Assembly: GCA_020072565.1 (NCBI GenBank)
Contig: JAIQGI010000005.1
Coordinates: forward strand, 1 to 64,000
From: Terriglobia bacterium
Lineage (GTDB): Bacteria > Acidobacteriota > UBA6911
Length of the DNA: 64,000 bases
Direction of reading: 5' to 3'
In this document: piece by piece, positions 17,580 to 25,475 of the stretch
How the letters are laid out: the number at the start of each line of letters is the position of its first letter
Position numbering within the stretch: position 1 is the stretch's first letter
Translations under genes and position numbers: made by a program
The notes under the pieces: generated by a model
What the model saw: only the letters and a program-made list of their open reading frames with translations
Databases searched by the model: none
Told to the model about the DNA's origin: nothing

Positions 17580-17978
17580 ATGGCCAGGACCAAATTCACC
17601 AAGCTCGAACTGCACATCCTCGAGGCGCTCTGGGCGTACGGGAAGGCCTCCATCCGCGAAATCCAGGAGGCGTTTCCCGAACCTCGGCCCGCCTACACCA
17701 CGATACAAACGACCGTGTACCGGCTCGAAGGCAAGAAGGCTGTCCGCCGCGTCCGGAAAATCAGCAACGCGCACATCTTCGAACCCCTCGTGGCGCGCGA
17801 TGTGACCAGGCGCGGGCTGCTCGACGAGATCCTGAGCTTCTTTGGCGGAAAGGCCCAGCCGATGATGGCGCAACTCGCCGAAGCGGGGAAGCTCACCCGT
17901 GACGATGTCCGCGAGCTGGAGCGCATCATTAAGGAGCGCGACGAACGGGAACACGAAAAGGGATGGAGGTCGAAATGA
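17580..17978 (+). CDS. BlaI/MecI/CopY-family transcriptional repressor
   Basis: This 132-residue protein has the family winged helix: TKLELHILEALWAYGKASIR at about 7-26, EIQEAFPEPRPAYTTIQTTV (recognition helix) at about 27-46, YRLEGKKAVRRVRK, then a C-terminal dimerisation domain (about 75-130). Such repressors keep a downstream membrane protease gene silent until that protease triggers their cleavage. Here the stop codon overlaps the M56 peptidase start (ATGA, 17975-17978), so repressor and protease are coupled as in blaI-blaR1. Autoregulation is supported by the palindrome 26 bases upstream of the start. Confidence 0.92.
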   Translation: MARTKFTKLELHILEALWAYGKASIREIQEAFPEPRPAYTTIQTTVYRLEGKKAVRRVRKISNAHIFEPLVARDVTRRGLLDEILSFFGGKAQPMMAQLAEAGKLTRDDVRELERIIKERDEREHEKGWRSK

Positions 17979-19825
17979 TCGCTGTCCTTCTGAACCATCT
18001 CTGGCAATCAACGCTCTTCGTGCTCGCGGCCACAATTACCGCGGCGGCGCTGCGAAAAAACAGCGCGCACATTCGGCACGGCGTGTGGGTGATCGCGTCG
18101 CTGAAGTTCCTGGCGCCGTTCTCTTTGTTAATGAGCCTGGGCTCGGCGCTGCCCTCGTTCACGCCGGCGGCGGCCGCGATCGCGGACACGACGACGGCTG
18201 CTGCGCCCGCTTTGCCGCTCACGGTCGACCGATTCGCGCAGCCGTTCACGGGCGATGACTTCGTGTCGACGATCACCATACGCGCAACGGCATCGACGAC
18301 GAACTGGATGCCGATGGTGCTGCTCGCCATATGGGCGATCGGACTCCTGGCCGTGGCGTGGACGCGCCTCCGCGGCTGGCAGCGCATTCGCGCGCTCGTC
18401 CGTCAGAGTACGCCCGTCGCGCTGCGAAGTCCGATTCCCGTTCGGTCTTCGCCGGGTTCCCTCGAACCGGGTGTTGTCGGCATCTGGAGTTCCGTGCTGC
18501 TCATGCCGGCGGGCATCGAACAACGTCTCACGCCGTCGCAGTTCGACGCCGTGTTCGCGCACGAGCTGTGTCACGTTCATCGTCGCGACAACCTCACCGC
18601 CGCGATTCATATGGTCGTCGAAACCGTGTTCTGGTTTCACCCGCTGGTCTGGTGGATCGGAGCCCGGCTGGTCGAGGAACGCGAGCGCGCCTGCGACGAA
18701 TACGTGCTCCGCGCATTCGGGGAGCCGCAGACCTATGCGGAGAGCATCCTCAACGTCTGCAAGCTCTACGTCGAGTCGCCGCTGCCGTGCGTCTCCGGCG
18801 TCAGCGGATCGGACTTGAAGAAGCGTGTCGCGGCCATCATGGTCAATCACATCGGCACGCGATTGAACCTTGCGCGCAAGACAGCGCTGACGCTCGCGGC
18901 GATCCTTGCGATCGCGCTGCCGCTCATTGTCGGGATGTTGACGCCGGCCATTCGCGCGTCGTCGCCGCAAGAACCGGTAGTCTTTGTCGCCAGACCTCAG
19001 ACGCGCCCTTCGTTTGAGGCGGCTTCTATCAAGCTTGCTCCAAACTGCGACGCAACCCGTCCCGCGCGCTTCTTACATGACAGGATAATTCTGCCATGCA
19101 CGACGCTTCGAGCCCTTATCCGGAACGCATATACCCCATTTTCCGGCGGAAGACTCCCAGCAACCCGTATTGAGGTGCTTGGTTTGCCAAGCTGGACAGA
19201 GAAGGATACCTATAATGTGGAGGCGAAGGCTGAATCCAATGCATCCCTTGCACAGATGCTGGGGCCCATGCTGCAAGCGCTCCTCGAAGACAGATTTCAA
19301 TTGAAAGTTCACAAGGAGTTCAGAAACAAGCCTGTCTACGAACTGACCGTGGCAAAGAGCAATCCCAATATGCGGCCTTCAAAAAAGGGAAGCTGTATTC
19401 CGAGGGACGATAACAGCATTATAGCGGGTTCCGCCAATCCTGCCGAAATGTTTAAGACCAGATATTGTGGCATCGCGCCGTTCACGTCCAAAGGTTCGAC
19501 TTGGAGCACCGATTGGTATGGGGTAAGTATGTCCGAGCTTGCCGATATGCTTCAAATCGCCCGCTTGGATCGCACCGTAATTGACAGGACCGGACTTACG
19601 GGGCGATTTGATTTCCACCTGGAATTTGTCCGCGAGCGCACCAGTTCGGGTGTGGTTACTCTTAATGGCGTTCCTGTGCCCGCTGACTCAATTCCATCGG
19701 TTGATGCAATGGGGCCGTCAATCTTTACCGCCCTGAAGGAACAACTCGGATTGCGACTTTCTCCCGCTAATGGTCAAGTAGCAGTGCTTGTCATTGATCG
19801 TGTGGAGAAGCTCTCCCCGAATTAG
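17975..19825 (+). CDS. M56 family peptidase (BlaR1-type) fused to TIGR03435 domain
   Basis: This 616-residue inner-membrane protein has membrane helices near 5-25, 35-58, 112-130 and 304-324. Its M56 zinc-protease domain carries HELCH at 196-200 and the third ligand region ERERACDEYV (E242). In BlaR1/MecR1 the periplasmic end is a penicillin-binding sensor. Here residues 346-616 form a Soli_TIGR03435 domain starting PSFEAASIKLAPNCD. It therefore has the architecture of a transmembrane sensor-protease acting on the BlaI-type repressor just upstream. ATG 17975 was preferred to ATG 17963 because GGAGG precedes it and it gives the ATGA overlap. DNA beyond about 18950 is visibly less GC-rich than the protease part. 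Confidence 0.9.
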   Translation: MIAVLLNHLWQSTLFVLAATITAAALRKNSAHIRHGVWVIASLKFLAPFSLLMSLGSALPSFTPAAAAIADTTTAAAPALPLTVDRFAQPFTGDDFVSTITIRATASTTNWMPMVLLAIWAIGLLAVAWTRLRGWQRIRALVRQSTPVALRSPIPVRSSPGSLEPGVVGIWSSVLLMPAGIEQRLTPSQFDAVFAHELCHVHRRDNLTAAIHMVVETVFWFHPLVWWIGARLVEERERACDEYVLRAFGEPQTYAESILNVCKLYVESPLPCVSGVSGSDLKKRVAAIMVNHIGTRLNLARKTALTLAAILAIALPLIVGMLTPAIRASSPQEPVVFVARPQTRPSFEAASIKLAPNCDATRPARFLHDRIILPCTTLRALIRNAYTPFSGGRLPATRIEVLGLPSWTEKDTYNVEAKAESNASLAQMLGPMLQALLEDRFQLKVHKEFRNKPVYELTVAKSNPNMRPSKKGSCIPRDDNSIIAGSANPAEMFKTRYCGIAPFTSKGSTWSTDWYGVSMSELADMLQIARLDRTVIDRTGLTGRFDFHLEFVRERTSSGVVTLNGVPVPADSIPSVDAMGPSIFTALKEQLGLRLSPANGQVAVLVIDRVEKLSPN

Positions 19826-19969
19826 GAGGAGCAACCTCGAAGGTGCTCTTTACATTCTGCAGATTGGGAATTATGCCCAAACAATCTTGTTTTGCGAAGG
19901 AAACCCATTGAAAAGGCAAACGGAAAATTCACTCCGTCCGCGTCCAGGAAACAAGCGAAGGAGGTCGAT

Positions 19970-21820
19970 GTGCTTGCTACCCTCATGAACCATCTCTGGC
20001 AATCATCGCTCTTCGTGCTCGCGGCCGCGATTACCGCGGCGGCGCTGCGGAAGAATGGCGCGCACATTCGGCACGGCGTGTGGGTGATCGCGTCCCTGAA
20101 GTTCCTGGCGCCGTTCTCTTTATTAATGAGCCTGGGCTCGGCGCTGTCCTCGTTCACGCCGGCGGCGGCCGTCATCGCGGACACGACGACAGCGGCTGCG
20201 CCCGCTTTGCCGCTCGCAGTCGACCGCTTTGCGCAGCCGTTCACAAGCGATGACTTCGTGCCGGCGGGCACGATGCGCGCAACGGCATCGACGACGAGCT
20301 GGATGCCGATGGTGCTGCTCTCCTTATGGGGGATCGGATTCCTGGCCGTGGCGTGGACGCGCCTCCGCGGATGGCAGCGCATTCGCGCGCTCGTCCGTCA
20401 GAGTACGCCCGTCGCGCTGCAAAGTCCGATTCCCGTTCGGTCTTCCTTGGGCCTCCTCGAACCGGGTGTTGTCGGCATTCGGCATCCCGTGCTGCTCGTG
20501 CCGGCAGGCATCGAACAGCGTCTCACGCCGTCGCAGCTTAACGCCGTGTTCGCGCACGAACTGCGTCACATCCAGCGTCGCGACAACCTCACCGCCACGA
20601 TTCATATGGTCGTCGAAGCCGTGTTCTGGTTTTACCCGCTGGTCTGGTGGATCGGCGCCCGGATGGTCGCCGAACGCGAGCGTGCCTGCGACGAGCACGT
20701 GCTCCGCGCCTTCGGTGAGCCGCAGAGCTACGCGGAGAGCATCCTCAACGTCTGCAAGCTCTACGTCGAGTCGCCGCTGCCCTGCGTCTCCGGCGTCAGT
20801 GGTTCGGACCTGAAGAAGCGCGTCGCGGCCATCATGGCTAGCCGCATCGGCGCGCGATTGAACTTCGCGCGCAAGACGGCGCTTGCGCTCGCCGCGATCC
20901 TTGCGATTGCGCTGCCGCTTGTCGCCGGGATGCTGACCGCCCCCTTTCGCGCACCGGCACTCGGACTGCCCCAAGGTGGCGCGGCGACGACGGGACAATC
21001 GCCGCCGGCGAGTTTCGAGGTCGTCTCGGTCAGGGCCTGCGATCCCAACGCGGTGTCGCCTGGCGGCCGCGGCGGCTGGGCGGGAGCGGTGTCTCCGGGA
21101 AGACTGCGGCTGGATTGTCAGAACCTGGAAGCTTTGATTCGCTTGGCGTATTTCGTCAACGCGAACGGCCGCTTCAATCCGCCAGGGACATACCCGAGCA
21201 TCGAGTGGTCCAAGGAGTCTGAACGGCTGAAGTTCGAACGATTCACGATTGAAGCGAAGGCCGATGGCACGCCACTGGCCGCGGTCATGCGGGGTCCGAT
21301 GCTGCAGGCGGTTCTCGAGGATCGATTCAAGCTGAAAGTCCATTACGAAACCCGCGAGGTGCCCGTCTACGAGCTCGTCGTCGCCAAAGGCGGCTCGAAG
21401 TTGACACCGTTCAAGCCGGGCGCCTGCGTCCCGATCGATTGGAACTCGTACCCACCGCCGCCCCTCGAACCAGGCCAGCGCCGGTGCCAGAACTCAACAT
21501 CGAGAGACGACAGCGACAGATACTGGGTGGAAACCGCCGAAGCGACGACGCTCGATGAATGGGTAACAGGGATCCGCGGGCCCGACCGCGACCGGCCGGT
21601 TGTCAACAAGACCGGGCTTACGGGACTGTTCGCCTTCCGTCTCGTCTACGAAAACCACGACGACTTTGTCGCCGGGCTCAAGAACCAGCTCGGATTGGAG
21701 CTGCGAGGGGCGACGGGGCCGCAGCGGATCTTGGTGATCGACCACGTCGAGCGGCCGACGCCGAACGCCGCATCAGCGATCGGCAACCCGCCAAGGCCAA
21801 GGCGGGTCGTATCCCGCTGA
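19970..21820 (+). CDS. Second M56 peptidase fused to a different TIGR03435 domain
   Basis: This is a tandem paralogue of the same length, 616 residues. Residues 1-325 are nearly identical to the upstream gene, including HELRH at 196-200 and ERERACDEHV, whereas the periplasmic TIGR03435 domain (about 344-616, from ASFEVVSVRACDPNA) is clearly divergent. GTG 19970 is chosen as start: AAGGAGGT lies four bases upstream and the protein then aligns end to end with its neighbour; an upstream ATG at 19892 would add 26 unrelated residues. The 144-base gap after the first gene shows no operator. The pair probably shares the BlaI-type repressor at 17580 but presents two different sensor domains. Confidence 0.9.
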   Translation: MLATLMNHLWQSSLFVLAAAITAAALRKNGAHIRHGVWVIASLKFLAPFSLLMSLGSALSSFTPAAAVIADTTTAAAPALPLAVDRFAQPFTSDDFVPAGTMRATASTTSWMPMVLLSLWGIGFLAVAWTRLRGWQRIRALVRQSTPVALQSPIPVRSSLGLLEPGVVGIRHPVLLVPAGIEQRLTPSQLNAVFAHELRHIQRRDNLTATIHMVVEAVFWFYPLVWWIGARMVAERERACDEHVLRAFGEPQSYAESILNVCKLYVESPLPCVSGVSGSDLKKRVAAIMASRIGARLNFARKTALALAAILAIALPLVAGMLTAPFRAPALGLPQGGAATTGQSPPASFEVVSVRACDPNAVSPGGRGGWAGAVSPGRLRLDCQNLEALIRLAYFVNANGRFNPPGTYPSIEWSKESERLKFERFTIEAKADGTPLAAVMRGPMLQAVLEDRFKLKVHYETREVPVYELVVAKGGSKLTPFKPGACVPIDWNSYPPPPLEPGQRRCQNSTSRDDSDRYWVETAEATTLDEWVTGIRGPDRDRPVVNKTGLTGLFAFRLVYENHDDFVAGLKNQLGLELRGATGPQRILVIDHVERPTPNAASAIGNPPRPRRVVSR

Positions 21821-21920
21821 TTCATTATGGACCTGACCAGTGGAAAGGCGCATGGGCCGGTCCATTTGGGCCCGGAAGCGCGGCAGCGAACGTTAAGAGA
21901 TTTGCGCGCCGGAGGCGAAA

Positions 21921-22195
21921 ATGAGAAGCCCCAGCATTCTGATTCTGTTGACCGCCTTCGCCTGGCGTACGGCGTTCGGACAATTGCCCTCCCCAAAACG
22001 GTATCCGAGGCCGCCTCAGTCAAGCCTGCTATTACACGTAATGCGGGCTCAGCGGCCGGCCCGCGGTCAACAGGCGCTCCACCCGCTTCGCCCCAGGGTG
22101 ATCCGATTCTGGTTATCTACGCTGGCATTGCTCTCAAGGACCTCTTGATCAGGGCTTACGGTCTGCGATCACACCAGATCGTTGGGCCCTCTTAG
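21921..22195 (+). pseudogene. Truncated TIGR03435 family gene
   Basis: GGAGGCGAAA precedes ATG 21921, and the first codons encode a plausible signal peptide (MRSPSILILLTAFAWRTAFG). The family motif EAASVKPA and the later ALKDLLIRAYGLRSHQIVGP continue in another frame, up to a stop at 22195. A frameshift near 21980 and a premature stop leave about 90 of the normal 250-300 residues. This looks like the end of a third member of the tandem array. Bases 21821-21920 and 22196-22261 show nothing further. Confidence 0.65.
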
Positions 22196-22261
22196 CTCGA
22201 GAGAGCAGCAAACGAACTCTGTTACCGAGTCAAGTGACAGTCACTCGAAAGACGACCCATT

Positions 22262-25200
22262 ATGAACGAATCGAGTAGCATGAGTTACGTTCGACAGATT
22301 GCTCTTGCGGCCGCCGCATGCCTGTGTCTCCTTTCCCTCGGCGCTGCGAGCCTGGCGGCCTCGGAACATCACGGACAGGTGAAGTTCGCAGGCGTGCCTG
22401 TGCCCGGCGCTACGGTCACTGCGGTCCAAGGCGAGAAGAAACTTGTAACCATCACAGACGCCATGGGGAACTACTCGTTTCCCGATCTTTCCGATGGAGT
22501 CTGGACGATTCAGGTCGAAATGCTTTGTTTTTCGGCCGAGAGACGGGACATGACCATCGCGGCGGAGGGGAGCGCTGCGGAATGGGAGCTGAAGCTGCTC
22601 CCGCTGAAGGAAATCAATGCGGAAACCAGAATGCTTGCGGTATCCGAGGCCGCATCAAAGCCGCAATCCGGTGTTTCTGCCGGTGCGAAGGATGCGAATA
22701 GACTCAAAGGCCTGCAAGTAGAGCCTCGCAAGGCCGAACCAGCGCAGCCGCCGGGAGCCAATGCGCAGGGGAGCTTTCAGCGCGCTGAGTTGAACGCTGC
22801 TGCAGCCGATGCTTCGGTGGGCGCCGCGGCAACGGATCGCGATTCGGGGGCGTTCAGAGGCCAGAGCTCCGACGAGCTAGTCCAGCGCGCCTCCGACGGC
22901 TTTCTCATCAACGGCAGCGCCAATAACTCAGCCAGTTCTCCTTTTGCCCTGAGGCCCGCGTTCGGCAACATGCGCAAAGGCATGCGGTCGCTTTACAGCG
23001 GTAACTTTGGCCTGGTCCTGGACAACTCCGCGTTGGACGCACGCTCGTATTCCTTCACCGGGCAGAACACGGCCAAGCCGTCCTACAATCGCCTGTCGGG
23101 CTCGGCTTCGTTCGGCGGCCCGCTGAGGATTCCGCACCTGATGACAAATGGGCCCATGTTTGTGGTCACCTACCAGTTTGCGCGAAACCGCAATGCCACG
23201 ACGCAACCGGGCCGGATGCCGACGCTGGCGGAGCGCGGCGGAGATTTCTCGCAGACCGTGAATTCCCTCGGGCAGCCGGTGCAGATCTTTGATCCCACGA
23301 CCGGCTTGCAGTTTCCCGGCAACGTCGTGCCGAAGGATCGAATCAGTCCTCCGACCAAAGCTCTATTGGACCTTTATCCACCCGCGATGTTTGCCGGCAG
23401 CGATCGCTACAACTATCAGATCCCCATCGTCGGGACTTCTCATATGGATGGAGTCCAATCTCGTCTCAGCCGCACAATCGGCCGCAACAATTATCTCTCC
23501 GGCGGCTTCGAATATCAGTCGACGCGTTCGAGCAGCCCGAACCTTTTCGGCTTTCTGGATAAATCGAATTCTTCGGGCATCAATGGGAACGTCAACTGGA
23601 GGCGCAGCTTCACGATGCGGTTCGTGATGAATTTCGGCTACCAGTACAGCCGCATGGTTTCCAGAAACACGCCGTTCTTCTCGAGCCGCCGCAATGTTTC
23701 CGGCGAGGCCGGGATCTCCGGCAACAACCAGGATCCGATAAACTGGGGGCCGCCGAACCTGTCGTTCTCGGGCGGCGCGACGGGATTATCCGATGCGCAG
23801 GCGTCCTTCAACCGCAATCAGACAAACTCGTTCACCTCCAGCACGTTCTGGAGTCGCGGCCGCCATGGCATGACCTGCGGGGCAGATTTCCGGAGGCAGC
23901 AGTTCAACTACCTGGCGCAGCAGGATGCGCGCGGCTCGTTCATGTTTACGGGTGCGGCCACGCAAGCCAGAGTGAATGGCATTGCGGTGCCGGGCACGGG
24001 CTACGATCTGGCCGATTTCATTCTGGGAATACCCGACACCAGTTCGATCGCCTACGGCAATGCCGACAAGTACTTTCGCGCGTCCATGTACGACGCCTAC
24101 TTCACCGACGATTTCAGGGTCAATTCGGAATTTACCTTGAACATAGGGCTGCGCTGGGAATACGGCTCGCCGATCACTGAGCTGTACGGCCGCCTGGTAA
24201 ACCTTGACATTGCCCCCGGCTTTACGGCCGCAGTCCCTGTGATTGCGTACGATCCGGTCGGCGGCATCACGGGGCAAACATATCCTGACTCCCTCGTTCA
24301 TCCGGACAAACACGCCTTCCAGCCGCGCATCGGCATCGCCTGGCGCCCGTTCCCCGCGTCATCGCTGGTCATTCGCGCCGGCTACGGCATTTATTTCGAC
24401 ACTTCAGTCTATAACGCCATTGCCATGCAGATGGCCCAGCAATCGCCGCTATCGAAGAGCCTCAGCGTGCAGAACAGCCCGGATCACCCGCTCACTCTGG
24501 CAAACGGGTTCTACAGTTCTCCGGCGACCACGCCCCAGATCTTTGCCGTCGATCCGAACTTGCGCGTCGGTTACGTGCAAACCTGGCAGCTTTCCATTCA
24601 GCGCGATCTGCCGTTTGCGCTGCAGATGAACGCCACGTACCTGGGGAACAAAGGCACGCGAGGGATGCAGCGGTTTGTGCCCAACACGTATCCTGCCGGA
24701 GTGACGAGTCCCTGTCCTTCCTGTCCGGCGGGATTCATTTATCTGACCTCGAACGGCAACTCGAACCGGCACGCCGGACAGATTCTACTACGGCGGCGGC
24801 TGCACAACGGCTTTACCGCTACCCTTGCGTACACTTTCTCGAAATCGATCGACGACGCTGCAATCGGCGGACGGGGTCAGGGAAGTGCGGTGATCGCGCA
24901 AAACTGGCTCGATCTCAGCGCGGAGCGTGCTCTGTCGAACTTCGATCAACGTCATCTGATGAACCTGCAGCTGCAGTACGCAAGCGGAACAGGTGTAGCC
25001 GGCGGCATGCTGATGGGCGGCTGGAGGGGACGACTCCTGAAGGAATGGACTTTTGCCTCGCAGATCACGGCAGGCAGCGGTCTTCCCCTGACGCCCGTTT
25101 ATCCTGGAGCCGTCGGCGGGACCGGGGTCACCGGGCCGCTGCGGCCGGACTACACAGGAGCCTCGCTTTATGCTGCTCCGCAGGGACTTTTTCTGAATCC

Positions 25201-25474
25201 GCTCGCTTACGTCGCTCCAGCCGCAGGTCATTGGGGAAATGCCGGCAGGAACTCGATTGCCGGTCCTGCCCAGTTCTCGCTGATCGCCTCGATGGGCCGC
25301 ACGTTTCGGGTGCGAGATCGCATCAGCCTCGATCTCCGCATAGACGCCACAAATGCGTTCAATCATGTCACCTTCATCAGCTGGAACACAATGGTGGGCG
25401 GCCCGCAATTCGGCCTGCCGAACGGCGCCGGTCCAATGCGCAGCATGCAAACCACTCTGCGGGCGAGGTTTTAA
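22262..25474 (+). CDS. Oar-like TonB-dependent receptor family protein (1070 aa)
   Basis: A signal peptide (about 1-33) is followed by a carboxypeptidase-regulatory beta-sandwich (about 36-115, with GVPVPGATVTA and TDAMGNYSFPDL), a low-complexity linker (about 120-270) and an outer-membrane beta-barrel of about 800 residues. The barrel begins near SGSASFGGPLRIP and ends in the terminal aromatic LRARF. Proteins of this acidobacterial type sit in the outer membrane and bind large substrates. A typical plug with the usual LPLNGRN motif is not recognisable in the linker, in contrast to the receptor at 51555. It is one base upstream of the VWFA gene, implying an operon. The substrate is not evident. 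Confidence 0.85.
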   Translation: MNESSSMSYVRQIALAAAACLCLLSLGAASLAASEHHGQVKFAGVPVPGATVTAVQGEKKLVTITDAMGNYSFPDLSDGVWTIQVEMLCFSAERRDMTIAAEGSAAEWELKLLPLKEINAETRMLAVSEAASKPQSGVSAGAKDANRLKGLQVEPRKAEPAQPPGANAQGSFQRAELNAAAADASVGAAATDRDSGAFRGQSSDELVQRASDGFLINGSANNSASSPFALRPAFGNMRKGMRSLYSGNFGLVLDNSALDARSYSFTGQNTAKPSYNRLSGSASFGGPLRIPHLMTNGPMFVVTYQFARNRNATTQPGRMPTLAERGGDFSQTVNSLGQPVQIFDPTTGLQFPGNVVPKDRISPPTKALLDLYPPAMFAGSDRYNYQIPIVGTSHMDGVQSRLSRTIGRNNYLSGGFEYQSTRSSSPNLFGFLDKSNSSGINGNVNWRRSFTMRFVMNFGYQYSRMVSRNTPFFSSRRNVSGEAGISGNNQDPINWGPPNLSFSGGATGLSDAQASFNRNQTNSFTSSTFWSRGRHGMTCGADFRRQQFNYLAQQDARGSFMFTGAATQARVNGIAVPGTGYDLADFILGIPDTSSIAYGNADKYFRASMYDAYFTDDFRVNSEFTLNIGLRWEYGSPITELYGRLVNLDIAPGFTAAVPVIAYDPVGGITGQTYPDSLVHPDKHAFQPRIGIAWRPFPASSLVIRAGYGIYFDTSVYNAIAMQMAQQSPLSKSLSVQNSPDHPLTLANGFYSSPATTPQIFAVDPNLRVGYVQTWQLSIQRDLPFALQMNATYLGNKGTRGMQRFVPNTYPAGVTSPCPSCPAGFIYLTSNGNSNRHAGQILLRRRLHNGFTATLAYTFSKSIDDAAIGGRGQGSAVIAQNWLDLSAERALSNFDQRHLMNLQLQYASGTGVAGGMLMGGWRGRLLKEWTFASQITAGSGLPLTPVYPGAVGGTGVTGPLRPDYTGASLYAAPQGLFLNPLAYVAPAAGHWGNAGRNSIAGPAQFSLIASMGRTFRVRDRISLDLRIDATNAFNHVTFISWNTMVGGPQFGLPNGAGPMRSMQTTLRARF

Positions 25475-25475
25475 A

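Noticed and set aside
17580-21820. Beta-lactam resistance operon (blaI-blaR1)
   Set aside because: The protease proteins lack the penicillin-binding sensor domain and no beta-lactamase or PBP gene follows; only the regulatory logic is shared.
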